Part shown: positions 1-9,336 of the stretch, one piece after another
Layout: each line of letters begins with the position of its first letter
How positions within the stretch are numbered: position 1 is the stretch's first letter
Source: JAJPHI01 sp035541875
GTDB lineage: Bacteria > Desulfobacterota > Binatia > Binatales > Binataceae
Length of the DNA: 64,000 bases
NCBI GenBank assembly: GCA_035541875.1
Contig: DATKML010000008.1
Coordinates: 29,603-93,602 of the forward strand
Direction: 5' to 3'
The notes under the pieces: generated by a model
Told to the model about the DNA's origin: nothing
What the model saw: only the letters and a program-made list of their open reading frames with translations
The model's database searches: none
Translations under genes and position numbers: made by a program

Positions 1-595
1 TCGCGTTCATCAATTCCTCTGGAGCAGTCACCTCATTGACCAAGCCCATATTGAAGAGTTCGCGAGCCTCATAGTGACGACACAGGATCATTGCCTCCTT
101 CGCACGCCAAGGCCCCAAGCGCTTGGCCAGAACCTCCGCCGGGCCGCCACGGAATGGCACTCCAAGTTCCACTTCCGGCACCCAGAACTCTGCGGTCTCG
201 GCAGCCACGATAAAATCCATTGCGGCCGCCAGGGCCCATCCGCCGCCGACCGCGAAGCCATTTACCGCCCCTATAGTCATGCAATCAAGACGGAGGATAG
301 TGTCGAAGATCCGTCCGATCACTCGCGGAGCCTGTCCGCTGCGCGAGGCGAAAATGCTCACCCGCTCTGCGGGATCGGTAACCTCTTTGAGTTTCGACAT
401 ATCGGCGCCGGCACAGAAAGCGGGGCCGGTGCCGGTCACGATCAAAACGCGGATTTCGCGATTTTCACGAACCTGAAAGATGTAATTCTCCAGCTCGCCT
501 AGAACTTCGAGATTCACGAAGTTACGGCGCTCGGGCCGATTAAAGGTGATCGTCGCGAGCGGTCCGTTCTGTTCGTAGCGGAAATTGTCGGGCAT
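1..595 (-). CDS. Enoyl-CoA hydratase/isomerase (crotonase), C-terminus cut by window edge
   Basis: The reading frame is open from an ATG at 595 to the left edge, giving 198 codons that start MPDNFRYEQNGPLATITFNRPERR. It has the crotonase fold signatures: an oxyanion-hole strand with CAGADMSKLK, the AVNGFAVGGGWALA turn, and acidic residues in PEVELG and in RAKEAMILC, where the two catalytic glutamates of enoyl-CoA hydratase lie. It should hydrate or isomerise a 2-enoyl-CoA in the cytoplasm. It starts 7 nt after the stop of the next crotonase and is clearly its paralogue, so the two are co-transcribed, together with the CoA-transferase further upstream. The substrate cannot be read from the sequence. 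Confidence 0.88.
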   Translation of the reverse strand, partial: MPDNFRYEQNGPLATITFNRPERRNFVNLEVLGELENYIFQVRENREIRVLIVTGTGPAFCAGADMSKLKEVTDPAERVSIFASRSGQAPRVIGRIFDTILRLDCMTIGAVNGFAVGGGWALAAAMDFIVAAETAEFWVPEVELGVPFRGGPAEVLAKRLGPWRAKEAMILCRHYEARELFNMGLVNEVTAPEELMNA

Positions 596-602
596 GCGGG
601 CA

Positions 603-1286
603 CTACTCCAGGCTGAATCCGTTTATATGCGCCTTGACCTGCACGATCGCGCGGTGGTTTTTCGCGGCCAGGCTGCGCGCCAGTTCCATCGCCGCGGGCA
701 TCAGTTCGTCTTTTTTAACGACCCGATTCAAGAGCCCCCATTGGTAAAGCTCTTCGGACTTGAAGTGCCGGCAGGTGAAGATAATCTCCTTAGCGCGGGA
801 CGCGCCCACATGTTTGGTGAGCCATACTTCAGGCATGTGCGGTCCCGGCTGACCCAGATCAACCTCGGGCATCCAGAACTCTGCGCCCTCGACCGCGATC
901 CGTATATCGCAGGCGAGCGCGAGGAACCATCCGCCACCGACTGCAAACCCATTCACTGCTGCGATCGTCGGCAGCTCGATATTTTGCAGCAACGCGATCG
1001 TCCGTCGCACCATCCGACGGCGCTTCGGTACGACGCTCGCGAAGATACGTTCGCGTTCGGCCGGGTCGGTAACACCCTTCAGCAGCGACAGATCTGCACC
1101 GGCCGAAAAGGTATTGCCTGATCCGGTGATTACGAGCGCGCGAACTTCCTCGTCATCGCGCAGTGCGAGCAAAATCGATTCGAGCTCGCCCATACTGTCT
1201 TCGTTAAACGGATTGCGTTTCTCGTAGCGATCGAAGGTTAGGAGAGCGACTTTATCGGTTTTCTCGAGCTTGAAGTAATTTCCCAT
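603..1286 (-). CDS. Enoyl-CoA hydratase/isomerase (crotonase)
   Basis: This 227-residue crotonase begins at an ATG preceded by AGGAGG. Visible motifs are FSAGADLSLLK (oxyanion hole), AAVNGFAVGGGWFLALACD, and both catalytic-position glutamates, in PEVDLG and RAKEIIFTC. At 227 residues it is shorter than the usual 255-260, missing part of the C-terminal helical region. The same pattern seems likely in its paralogue immediately downstream. The family hydrates trans-2-enoyl-CoA or catalyses related isomerase or retro-Claisen reactions. It lies 17 nt after a CaiB-type CoA-transferase, so the pathway is probably acid activation by CoA transfer followed by hydration of the unsaturated thioester. Confidence 0.9.
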   Translation of the reverse strand: MGNYFKLEKTDKVALLTFDRYEKRNPFNEDSMGELESILLALRDDEEVRALVITGSGNTFSAGADLSLLKGVTDPAERERIFASVVPKRRRMVRRTIALLQNIELPTIAAVNGFAVGGGWFLALACDIRIAVEGAEFWMPEVDLGQPGPHMPEVWLTKHVGASRAKEIIFTCRHFKSEELYQWGLLNRVVKKDELMPAAMELARSLAAKNHRAIVQVKAHINGFSLE

Positions 1287-1303
1287 CGTGCTGCCTCCTG
1301 CGT

Positions 1304-2491
1304 TCAGATCACGCGATCTCTTCGCAGTTGTTCTATCGCGGTTTCGTCGATCCCCAACCCGCGCAACACCTCTGCCGTATTCTCCCCGAGCCCGGGGACG
1401 CGCGGTGGTTCGACCGCAGCCTCCGGCTCGCCAGACATCTTTATCGCCGAGCCGAGAACGGGAATCGATCCCTCTGCCAGGTACTCGCCCGTGCGCAGCA
1501 GGCCGCGCTCGCGCAGTTCGGGATCATGCGCAACCTCGGTTATCGTCCTTACGGGTGCGCATGGAATTCCATGCTCGATCAGGAGATTCACCATGTCGTC
1601 GCGTTTGCGCGCTCGGGTCCACTCGGTAACCAGCGCTTCAACTTCGTCGATTATCGCGTAGCGACTTGCGTGATCCTTGTATCGCGGATTATCGAGCAGA
1701 TCGGCGCGGCCGATCAGGCGTGCAAAACGTTTCCAGTGATCTTCGGTCAGGCAGTAGATGAGGATTTGGCCGTCGGCAGCGAAATAGGTATTCGACGGAC
1801 AAGCACTCGGATGGCGATTCGCGAGGCGCGGCAACGGATTTCCATTGAGCGCCGACGCAATCATTCCATTCACAGCGGGCACGCATATATCGAGCATCGC
1901 GACTTCGACTTTCTTGCCGCGTCCGGTGCGACCACGCTCGATAAGCGCCGCAAGGATACCTGCCACCAGGTGCATTCCGGCGCTGGTATCGATTAGTGCC
2001 GCCGTGGCGCGCACCCCGGGCCGATCGGCATAGCCTGTCATGTCGACGATTCCTGATGCAGCCTGCACAGTGAAGTCCATCGCACCGAGATTCGCCCATC
2101 GGCTGTCCGGGCCATAACCCTTGCATGAGGCATAGATAAGCCGCGGGCATCGCTTGGCGACATCTTCGTAACCGAGACCCATCCCTTCGAGCGCTCCCGC
2201 GGCGTAGTTCTCCAGCACCACGTCTGCGCTTTCGAGCAAGCGCATTAGAAACTCACGTCCACGCTCATCCTTCAGATTGAGCACGACCGATTTCTTTCCG
2301 GGATTCAGCATCAGGAAGCCGGAATTGGCGCCACGCGGTTTCGGCGGACGCATCCGCAGAAACTCACCTTCGCCGGGGGGTTCGATTTTGATTACCTCCG
2401 CACCAAAGTGCGCGAGCTGCAGACCGCAATACGGACCGGCATAGATTTGCGCGATCTCAATTACGCGAATTCCTTCGAGCGGCTTAGGCAT
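1304..2491 (-). CDS. CaiB/BaiF family III CoA-transferase
   Basis: This 395-residue protein has the complete family III layout: an N-terminal Rossmann half with GIRVIEIAQIYAGPYCG, GAEVIKIEPPG and DVVLENYAAG, then the aspartate expected to carry the acyl anhydride at about residue 168 in ALIDTSAGMH, followed by the RTGRGKKVEVAMLD strand. These enzymes move CoA between a donor thioester and a carboxylic acid. It is the first gene of a minus-strand operon with two crotonases (gaps of 17 and 7 nt). No strong ribosome-binding site precedes the ATG. The acid substrate is unknown. Confidence 0.92.
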   Translation of the reverse strand: MPKPLEGIRVIEIAQIYAGPYCGLQLAHFGAEVIKIEPPGEGEFLRMRPPKPRGANSGFLMLNPGKKSVVLNLKDERGREFLMRLLESADVVLENYAAGALEGMGLGYEDVAKRCPRLIYASCKGYGPDSRWANLGAMDFTVQAASGIVDMTGYADRPGVRATAALIDTSAGMHLVAGILAALIERGRTGRGKKVEVAMLDICVPAVNGMIASALNGNPLPRLANRHPSACPSNTYFAADGQILIYCLTEDHWKRFARLIGRADLLDNPRYKDHASRYAIIDEVEALVTEWTRARKRDDMVNLLIEHGIPCAPVRTITEVAHDPELRERGLLRTGEYLAEGSIPVLGSAIKMSGEPEAAVEPPRVPGLGENTAEVLRGLGIDETAIEQLRRDRVI

Positions 2492-2639
2492 GGATATATG
2501 GTCGAAACTCCCTACGGACGCAGCGCTGATGCACTTTCATCCCTGCTAAGAGGCCTCGAAGTCAAGCGACTAGTGCACGCTCGGAATTACTCGCCGCTTC
2601 GGATCGGCGCGACGACGTTTGGTCTTGCGGCGATAAGGC

Positions 2640-3365
2640 TTAGCCTGCTGCGATTAGGGCTTCAACCAATTCCTTTGGCATATCCAGCATCACGTCGTGG
2701 CCGCAATGCATAGCAACGACGCACCACCGATTGTCCGCACGAAGACGCTCGGCGATCGGCACGAACGGCGAGGGCATCCCGGGAGCCTCGGGCGGCGGCC
2801 AATCGGTAGCAAGAACGTAGGTCTTCTTCGCGATACGATCAACCACGTTCCCTACTGTCACCTTATCCTCGAAGCAGGCCAGCGGATGCTTCACGCACAT
2901 CTGATCGGCCCAAGCGCGATCAGCACGATTCACGTTGAAAGCAGCGGCTGGGATCGGCGCCATCAGGTAGCCGTCGCCGTTTTTGCGAGCCTCGTCCGTC
3001 ATCGCGGCCTGAGTTTGAGGGGGCAGAAAATCAAACAGGCGTTGTCCATCTGCCGGCACGAATGCATCGAGATAGACCAGCGCACGAATTTTGTCGGGCA
3101 CCTTCGCCGCAACTCCCGTGATTACGATGCCGCCGTAGGAATGGCCGCAGAGCACGACGTCCTTAAGCTCTTCCCATCGGAGCAGATTCACGACGTCCTG
3201 GATGTGTGTTTCGAGATTCACTGACCGATTCATCAGATGCGATCGCTCACCCAGTCCGGTCAGGGTCGGCACATGGACCTCGTGTCCGGCTGCGCGCAAA
3301 TATTGAGCTACTCGCTTGTAACACCATCCGCCATGCCAGGCGCCATGAACCAGAACAAAAACCAT
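2640..3365 (-). CDS. Alpha/beta hydrolase, esterase-like
   Basis: The protein is a single-domain alpha/beta hydrolase of about 241 residues. It has the oxyanion-hole motif VHGAWHGGW near the N-terminus, the nucleophile elbow GHSYGG, and a C-terminal HCGHD histidine. The arrangement matches the small esterase/hydroxynitrile-lyase-like branch, which also contains the second hydrolase at 52118. The ATG at 3365 is preferred because GAGGAG lies about 11 nt upstream; a GTG four codons earlier lies directly on that site. It stands alone, with 148 nt to the downstream CoA-transferase. The substrate is unknown. Confidence 0.87.
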   Translation of the reverse strand: MVFVLVHGAWHGGWCYKRVAQYLRAAGHEVHVPTLTGLGERSHLMNRSVNLETHIQDVVNLLRWEELKDVVLCGHSYGGIVITGVAAKVPDKIRALVYLDAFVPADGQRLFDFLPPQTQAAMTDEARKNGDGYLMAPIPAAAFNVNRADRAWADQMCVKHPLACFEDKVTVGNVVDRIAKKTYVLATDWPPPEAPGMPSPFVPIAERLRADNRWCVVAMHCGHDVMLDMPKELVEALIAAG

Positions 3366-3399
3366 CGCTCGCGTCACTCCTCAGAAACAGAATGTAGCA

Positions 3400-4530
3400 T
3401 TAGCGAATGTTGTAGTAGCGTTTAGCTCCGCCCGCGAGCACGTTGGCGAGCGTCTTTGGCGGCAGCCCCATCCGCTTGATCATGTTAGCCGCGTCGGGAA
3501 AGCCGTCCGCGTGAGGATAATCGGTCGCCCAAAGGATGTTGTCCGAGCCGATATATTCCGCGAGGTACTTGAGCGATCCTTCAACCGGCTCGAACGAGAT
3601 AAAGCACTGGCGATGGAAGATTTCGCTGGGACGCGAGGTTAGGCGCGTATCATTCATGCCCTTGTCGTCGAAGTGACGATCCATCCGATCGAGCCATCCG
3701 GCCATCCAGCCGCCACCCGATTCGAGAAAGCCCACGCGCAACTTCGGAAAGCGATCGCAGACTCCGCACATGATCAGGCTGGTCGCCGCCGCTTCCATCT
3801 CCATCGTATGGGCAATCAGATGGCGTACGGCGAAGCCCTTGGTGAAACGATCGAAGCCGATGGTCTGCTGACCGCTCTCCGACCCGCTATGGATACCAAT
3901 AGAGAAATCTAGTTCCTGAGCCGCTTGCCAGATCGGATCGTTCTCGGGATCATGCAGGACGCGTCCGCTGTACGGATTCGGGCGGATAAACGCGCAGCGG
4001 AAGCCCAGTTCCTTGGCGGCGAATTTCATTTCTTGCACCGCATGCGGGACCGATTGCAGCGGGAGCATCGCCGCGCCGAAGAGCCGTTCGGGGTAGGGCT
4101 TGCAATAATCGGCGAGCCAACGATTGTAGGCACGACAGGCCGCGGCTGAAAAATCCGGGTCCTTGGTCGCGCCGAGAAACAGGCCGATACTCGGATAGAG
4201 GAACGCGGCATCGATTCCTTCGGCATCCATGTCCGGGATTCGCGCGTGGGGATCGAAGCCGCCCCGCTTGCCTTCGAGGTAGGGTACTTTCGCCGATTTG
4301 ATATTGGCGTCGTAGCGCGCGCCAAAAGTGCCTAACGCTCCGAGCTTAATTGGCTTTTTGCCGTGAGCGAGATCGATCGCGTCGTCGCCCTCGATACGGA
4401 GAATCTCGCCGCCCTCAGGCGTGAAAAGCATCTTGGGGCAGGTATCCCGATACTTCGGGTCCATGTAGTTTTCCCAGAGATCAGGCGGTTCGAGGATGTG
4501 GCCGTCCGCGTCGATGACGTTATATTCCAT
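3400..4530 (-). CDS. Amidohydrolase family 2 (metal-dependent TIM-barrel hydrolase/decarboxylase)
   Basis: About 376 residues. It begins almost at once with the metal-binding DADGH motif, followed by EPPDLWENYM. A central metal-ligand histidine sits in IGIHSG and the C-terminal ATDYPHADG supplies the conserved aspartate. This is the amidohydrolase_2 family, which includes ACMSD-like decarboxylases and many enzymes of aromatic or alicyclic acid breakdown. The ATG at 4530 has GAGGTG six bases upstream and is preferred to the GTG three codons earlier. The ends of this gene and the downstream hydrolase gene are separated by about 34 nt, so they may be co-transcribed. Confidence 0.9.
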   Translation of the reverse strand: MEYNVIDADGHILEPPDLWENYMDPKYRDTCPKMLFTPEGGEILRIEGDDAIDLAHGKKPIKLGALGTFGARYDANIKSAKVPYLEGKRGGFDPHARIPDMDAEGIDAAFLYPSIGLFLGATKDPDFSAAACRAYNRWLADYCKPYPERLFGAAMLPLQSVPHAVQEMKFAAKELGFRCAFIRPNPYSGRVLHDPENDPIWQAAQELDFSIGIHSGSESGQQTIGFDRFTKGFAVRHLIAHTMEMEAAATSLIMCGVCDRFPKLRVGFLESGGGWMAGWLDRMDRHFDDKGMNDTRLTSRPSEIFHRQCFISFEPVEGSLKYLAEYIGSDNILWATDYPHADGFPDAANMIKRMGLPPKTLANVLAGGAKRYYNIR

Positions 4531-4706
4531 CACGTTCACCTCGCCGTATCGAAGTTTGCGCCCATCAAAGCACAGGCCTGTTGATTCGTACAGAATCTGA
4601 GCGGGACGTCCAAGCCCGCTAATCTTCCTAAGGAGCTACGCCAGTGTGGATTTATAGATCTCGTCAGCACCCGTAACCATAACGCCAAGGACAACCTGTC
4701 TAGCCG

Positions 4707-5123
4707 CTAAGTCATCGTGGCCATCAGCTCTACATTGGGTGGAAAAACTATCCAGTGCAGAGCTGATCGAGTCCATACGTGGCGGGTGGGCTTAAGCCAG
4801 TTTGGATCGTCGAAGGTCCCTACGGTAATACAACGCGCACCGGGATGAGCCTCACTCGTCAGCGTCACCGTAGTTCCGCAAGTGGGGCGAAATGCAGTCT
4901 TTAACCAACGAGCGCTTTCGTCCGAATGGTATTGGTAGGTTTTCAGCTCTCCCGTTATTTGAACGGCTGCTTCGTCGAAGTACGCGGAGATGCCGAACGC
5001 GCTGCCCGTGCGTCGCTTACAGAAGTTACAACGACAAACTCCCAACAACACATTCGGATGGCCCGTGACTCGATAACGAACCGCGCCGCAAAGACAACCG
5101 CCTTCATGCGCCTCGTTGCTCAT
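4707..5123 (-). CDS. GFA (CENP-V/glutathione-dependent formaldehyde-activating) family protein with one zinc cysteine replaced
   Basis: The 138-residue protein follows the GFA pattern: GGCLCGAVRY at residues 8-17, CRCNFCKRRTGSAFG in the middle and CGTTV towards the end. The fold carries two zinc sites made of cysteines, and some members act on glutathione adducts. The usual FCxxCGT motif reads FRPTCGT here, so the first cysteine of that pair is arginine and one metal site looks incomplete. It stands alone, with 166 nt before the next downstream gene. A precise enzymatic activity should not be assumed. Confidence 0.85.
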   Translation of the reverse strand: MSNEAHEGGCLCGAVRYRVTGHPNVLLGVCRCNFCKRRTGSAFGISAYFDEAAVQITGELKTYQYHSDESARWLKTAFRPTCGTTVTLTSEAHPGARCITVGTFDDPNWLKPTRHVWTRSALHWIVFPPNVELMATMT

Positions 5124-5205
5124 CTCGATACCTCACCTGCTATATCTAGCTGTTGAGACGGACCTCCGGTGGCTCAGACGTTAAATCGTTCTCGCGAGGT
5201 ACTTC

Positions 5206-6609
5206 CTAGCGCTTGAAATGATCCGCGATAACCTCCGCTACCGAACAAGTCAGCTTCTTCGCAAACGGGATGTGCAGAAACTCGTTCGGTCCGTGCGCGT
5301 TCGAGTGCGGACCCAACACTCCCGTAATCAGGAACTGCGCCTGCGGGAACTTCTCCCCGAGCATCGCCATAAACGGAATCGTGCCGCCGAGCCCCATGTA
5401 GGCTGCCGGCTTGCCGAACCATCGTTGCGACGCGGCCTCGAGCGACTTCCCCAACCACGGCGCGAGTTCCGGCGCGTTCCATCCGGCCGCCGCCCAGTCA
5501 CCCGAAAAGCTGACCTTCGCGCCGTAAGGCGGATCCTTCTCGAGGATCTCCTTCATGCTGGCGTTTGCCTTCTTCGCGTCGCATCCGGGCGGGATACGCA
5601 GTGAGAGTTTCAGCGCAGTCATCGGGCGCAGGACATTACCCGCGTTGCCGATTTCAGGGATGCCGCCTTGGCCGATAATCGATAGCGCCGGCCGCCAGTC
5701 GCGATTCAGGATCAGTTCCGCGGGATCGTCCGAGTTTGGACGTGCCCCCTCGACGAAGGGAAACTCTTTGCGCAACTCATCGCCAAGAATCGCAGCAGCA
5801 GCACTAGCCTCTTCGATTCGCGAGGGCGGGATCGTCACATGATAATCGCGCACGAGCACCTCGCCGGTTTTCTCATCCTCGATTCGATTCAGCAGTTGCC
5901 GCGCGATGCGGAAACTATCCGGCACAATACCGCTGTTGCCCGAATGGATACCCTCCGTCATCACCTCGACCTTGAGCGTGCCGCCCGCGAGTCCGCGCAG
6001 CGACGTGGTACACCAGAGCTGTTCGTAATTGCCGCATCCCGAGTCGAGCCCGATCACGAGCGTGGGCTTGCCGATTCGATCACCTAGCCGCTCGATGTGC
6101 GTGGGCAGGTCGAAGCTCCCGCTCTCTTCGCAGGCCTCGATAATTACCACGCATCGCGCGTGCGGTATCCCGGCATTTTGCAAAGCGCCTATCGCAGCGA
6201 GGCATGCGAACATCGAATAGCCGTCGTCCGCCGCGCCGCGCCCGTAGAGCCGATCGCCCTCGATCGCTGGTTGCCACGGCCCAATCCCTTCGCGCCATCC
6301 GGTCATCTCCGGCTGTTTGTCGAGATGGCCATACAGCAGGATGCAATCGTCGGTCTGACCAGGAATATCGATCAGGATCAGCGGTGTGCGGTTATCGACT
6401 CGCTGGACCTCGAACTTCATCCCTTTCAGCGGATGTTTCCGGGCCCACGCCTCGAAGCGCGTCACGACCTGATCTATGTAGCCGTGCTCGCGCCATTCCT
6501 TATCGAAGGCCGGGGACTTGTTTGGTATGCGCACGTACTCGATCAGCTCGGGGATGATCGAGTTGGTCCAGAGGTTATCGACGTAGCTGTGAATCTTTTC
6601 GGCGTCCAT
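5206..6609 (-). CDS. M20 family metallopeptidase (dipeptidase/deacylase-like)
   Basis: The 467-residue protein has the M20 di-zinc motifs in order: YGHLDKQPE (metal-binding His and the catalytic Asp), GRGAADDG (bridging Asp), EACEESGS (catalytic and ligand Glu), an internal dimerisation domain with EGIHSGNSG, and the late GPHSNAHGPNE histidine. Family members hydrolyse dipeptides, acylated amino acids or related amides. It lies 9 nt downstream of a Rossmann-fold gene, so the two form an operon. The ribosome-binding site is weak. The length fits carnosinase-like M20 peptidases better than the shorter deacetylases. Confidence 0.92.
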   Translation of the reverse strand: MDAEKIHSYVDNLWTNSIIPELIEYVRIPNKSPAFDKEWREHGYIDQVVTRFEAWARKHPLKGMKFEVQRVDNRTPLILIDIPGQTDDCILLYGHLDKQPEMTGWREGIGPWQPAIEGDRLYGRGAADDGYSMFACLAAIGALQNAGIPHARCVVIIEACEESGSFDLPTHIERLGDRIGKPTLVIGLDSGCGNYEQLWCTTSLRGLAGGTLKVEVMTEGIHSGNSGIVPDSFRIARQLLNRIEDEKTGEVLVRDYHVTIPPSRIEEASAAAAILGDELRKEFPFVEGARPNSDDPAELILNRDWRPALSIIGQGGIPEIGNAGNVLRPMTALKLSLRIPPGCDAKKANASMKEILEKDPPYGAKVSFSGDWAAAGWNAPELAPWLGKSLEAASQRWFGKPAAYMGLGGTIPFMAMLGEKFPQAQFLITGVLGPHSNAHGPNEFLHIPFAKKLTCSVAEVIADHFKR

Positions 6610-6618
6610 CAGGCAATC

Positions 6619-7725
6619 TTACCGGTTCCGATGATCCCGTTGCAGGCCCGGCTCCTTCGGATGCGGATACGGATGCGCGATCGGAGCTACCTCGCGAGCG
6701 GCCACGGCGCGGGCTTTCTCCCGCGCGTCGCGCAAAATCTCGATCAGCTTGTCTTCCGCCGCGTAATCGAATGGATCCTGCAGGCGGGTCTCGATATCAC
6801 CACCGGGCTCCGGCCGATGCTCCACATACCAGTGCGAGGTCTTCGCGATCGCATCCACCGCCGAAACAACGTCGCGATAACCGAGCTGCGTCTTAATCTT
6901 GTAAAGGTCCATCAGAGAGTGATTGAGGCTGCCGCCGATCGAAATCGCGCGCGCCGGAGAGCCGAAATCATCGGGAATAGAAATCATTTCCAGTGGGTGA
7001 TTCAGCTCTTTGCAGATAACCTCGACGACTTGCCGCAGCGATAGTTGTTCCTCGTCACCGCAGTTGTAGATCTGACCCGCCGCGGCCTTCGGCTTATCGA
7101 CGGCGAGCAACACGGCGTGCGCGAGATTCTCGGCATAGCCATGAGTCATCAGCGATAGACCAGCCTCCGGCAGCAGGATCGTTCTACGGCCATCGAGGAT
7201 TCGCCGAATGATGCACCATTCGCGCGGCACCAGCTGGTATGGTCCATAGACGTACGGGTAGCGATAGACCACGCCATTAGGATGGGTCTCCAGAACCGCG
7301 TCTTCCGTATTCTTGATCAGCCAGGAAAAGCGATGCTCCTGCTCGGTCGCTACGGTGGGCGCATCCTCTGGTACTGGCGTTATCATCCCCGTGGGAAAGA
7401 GTGCCTTGGGATCAAAGAAGCCGCGATAACTCGGCACGCCGCCAATCGCGATAAAGAGCGGTGTCTTACCTGCAAATGCCTCAGCGATAAAGCGAATCCG
7501 CCCGTACGTCGCGATTACGACGTCATAGGTTCGGCCACCGACTGCGCTTTCGATCGTCTCACGGAAGTGCGGATCGCCGTGGATATGTTCCACCTCGGGC
7601 ACGATCTCGGGAATCTCGTGAGTTCCGCGATGGAAGATCGTGACCTTGAAGCCGCGCGCGATGAGACCATTAGCGAGGAAAGGCCCCGAGGGTCCGGTAC
7701 CACCAACAATCAATGCATTCGGCAT
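6619..7725 (-). CDS. NAD-dependent epimerase/dehydratase-like protein, atypical extended SDR
   Basis: The 368-residue protein starts with a nucleotide-binding GGTGPSG motif and has YRYPYVYGPY, the strand typical of extended SDRs. At the place where YxxxK is expected the sequence reads SWLIK, so the catalytic tyrosine seems to be absent. It may bind NAD(P) without the normal reductase chemistry, or use another acid. GAGAGAAG precedes the ATG. It is the upstream partner of the M20 peptidase (9 nt gap), and about 100 nt separate it from the VOC gene. Confidence 0.82.
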   Translation of the reverse strand: MPNALIVGGTGPSGPFLANGLIARGFKVTIFHRGTHEIPEIVPEVEHIHGDPHFRETIESAVGGRTYDVVIATYGRIRFIAEAFAGKTPLFIAIGGVPSYRGFFDPKALFPTGMITPVPEDAPTVATEQEHRFSWLIKNTEDAVLETHPNGVVYRYPYVYGPYQLVPREWCIIRRILDGRRTILLPEAGLSLMTHGYAENLAHAVLLAVDKPKAAAGQIYNCGDEEQLSLRQVVEVICKELNHPLEMISIPDDFGSPARAISIGGSLNHSLMDLYKIKTQLGYRDVVSAVDAIAKTSHWYVEHRPEPGGDIETRLQDPFDYAAEDKLIEILRDAREKARAVAAREVAPIAHPYPHPKEPGLQRDHRNR

Positions 7726-7829
7726 TATTTCTCTTCTCTCTGCTCTGTAATCCTGAGCCGGCGAGTGAACGCGAGCCGTGTCGAAGGATCTACGGAAAGC
7801 GATTCCATCGACGTTTGACCGGCCTAGGC

Positions 7830-8603
7830 TTAAACCAGATAAAAGCGCGTCCCGCAGATCATCAACTGATCATCCGAGACGCGGCATCCGCGCTGCGCGG
7901 CAGCCTCGAGGATGCGCTTACGATCGACCGCAACGATATCGATTCCGCCCAAGCCTTCGCCGCGACCGTCAGTCGCCTCGACGAAGCGCACGCTCGCGTT
8001 ATCCAAGGGCATCTCGTAACGACCGCGCGCGTCCTTGCGCAGTTCCACTCCGGCGATTCGCGCCCATCGCTCGGCAAGACCCTTCGGATCGGCCGCCTGC
8101 AGTTCTACTGCCGTATACGCGCTGACGACTTCGGTGCGACGGGCCGAGGGCCATCCTTCGCCGCCCGCCGGCTCCCAGCATCCTTCGGGCTCGTTCTTCG
8201 CATCCCAATCGATCTCAAAGAACGCACCGCCGGTGTCTGCCGGATGGAGTTGCATCGCATTGAAGGTCTTCGATTGATGCTCCCACGCCACACGAACATT
8301 CAGCCCGGCTGCACGCGTGCGGCATCCGGTCTGCGCCTCGGGCGAGTTGCACTGGCAGATCACCATGTAGCCGCCGTCGCCATTGCGCCGCTTCAGATAA
8401 CGCCCTGCCGCGGTGTTCTCCTTGGTCGGCGAGACCACCTCGATAAAGTTGCTACCTACGGGCATCAGCGAGTTTTCGAGCCCGAAGATTCCGACGCCTT
8501 TATCGACGAAGCAGACCTCCAGTCCGAAGATCGCTTTAAAATCTTCCAGTACGGGTTTGAGTTGATTCGCTACCAGACAAATTTGTCGCAGTCGTATCGC
8601 CAT
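7830..8603 (-). CDS. VOC superfamily (glyoxalase-like) protein
   Basis: The 257-residue protein starts LRQICLVANQL...FGLEVCF, a typical first beta-alpha-beta unit of a vicinal-oxygen-chelate domain. A candidate metal histidine lies in LHPADTGG and an acidic ligand in FFEIDWD. A second, more divergent repeat covers the C-terminal half. The family includes lyases, isomerases and dioxygenases. A clear GAGGAG precedes the ATG. The reaction cannot be assigned from the sequence. Confidence 0.75.
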   Translation of the reverse strand: MAIRLRQICLVANQLKPVLEDFKAIFGLEVCFVDKGVGIFGLENSLMPVGSNFIEVVSPTKENTAAGRYLKRRNGDGGYMVICQCNSPEAQTGCRTRAAGLNVRVAWEHQSKTFNAMQLHPADTGGAFFEIDWDAKNEPEGCWEPAGGEGWPSARRTEVVSAYTAVELQAADPKGLAERWARIAGVELRKDARGRYEMPLDNASVRFVEATDGRGEGLGGIDIVAVDRKRILEAAAQRGCRVSDDQLMICGTRFYLV

Positions 8604-8703
8604 TGTTTTCTCCTCTGGCTGCGCGTCGCAGACCTCTATTTCAGCAACGCGGCTCGCAGACTCGCCTGCTCGCTACGCTGCGCTTCGCTAGTGCGCCCCT
8701 ATT

Positions 8704-8720
8704 CCGAGCCTCCGGCTCGG
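8704..8720. repeat. Short perfect hairpin between divergent genes
   Basis: CCGAGCC and GGCTCGG form a 7-bp stem with a 3-nt loop, followed on the plus strand by TCTTGTCTTT. It lies between the divergent VOC and SnoaL genes, so a terminator function is not obvious. Confidence 0.45.
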
Positions 8721-8865
8721 TCTTGTCTTTAGTTCAGGAGTTTTCCTATCGATCCCCGACTTATGCGGACAATAGTCGGATACGGCGTCGATTTGCCATA
8801 GCTGCGATTCGCTTGGCCGTGTGCGCAGGTGAGTGTTAGCCTGCGCATCCGCGGAGGAAACCCCG

Positions 8866-9336
8866 ATGAGTGATTCGGCGAAGCTACAGCTCCTGCTCGA
8901 CCGCGAGCAGATTCGCGAGGCGGTTTACGCCTATCCGGTCTCGATCGATACACGCGATTGGAAGCGCTTCCGCTCCATCTTCTCCGATGAGGTCGAGGTC
9001 CTGCTCAAGATGGCCGATAATCCACGGCAGCCTCAGCGTATCGACGCCGATCGCTTCACCAAGGCGGTGCAAAAGGGTATCGAGGCTTTCGCGGCGACCC
9101 AGCACTTGCTCAACGATTACCGTATCGAAGTGAACGGCGACGAGGCCAAATGCCTCCTCTATATGTACGCGCGGCACATCGCTTCCAAAAACAAGCCCGG
9201 CCGACCACCTTGGGATATCGGCGGTTATTACGAGTTCCATCTGAGGCGCACCGGCAACGGATGGAAGGTGCCGAAGTATGCGCTGATCCTGACGTGGGAA
9301 ACCGATCGTCCCAGCGATCAGCGTATCGATTTGTAA
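8866..9336 (+). CDS. SnoaL-like (NTF2-fold) protein, copy 1 of a tandem pair
   Basis: This 156-residue protein has the SnoaL_4 pattern: an N-terminal helix (LLLDREQIREAVYAYP), SIDTRDWKRFRSIFSDEV, a mid-chain TQHLLNDYRIEV strand, and GGYYEFHLRRTGNGWKV near the end. NTF2-fold proteins of this type act as isomerases, dehydratases or small-ligand binders. GGAGG sits 9 nt before the ATG; an upstream in-frame start was rejected for lack of a site. The next gene has exactly the same length, and about three quarters of the residues match by hand count, so this is a recent tandem duplication. Confidence 0.87.
   Translation: MSDSAKLQLLLDREQIREAVYAYPVSIDTRDWKRFRSIFSDEVEVLLKMADNPRQPQRIDADRFTKAVQKGIEAFAATQHLLNDYRIEVNGDEAKCLLYMYARHIASKNKPGRPPWDIGGYYEFHLRRTGNGWKVPKYALILTWETDRPSDQRIDL

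Noticed and set aside
6097..7044. Plus-strand open frame across the M20 peptidase/Rossmann gene junction
   Set aside because: It spans two real minus-strand genes and has no start signal or recognisable motif.
7740..7800. Interspersed repeat fragment (ATCCTGAGCCGGCGAGTG...TCGAAGGATCT)
   Set aside because: It resembles a common type of intergenic repeat, but I found no second clear copy in the window to support it.
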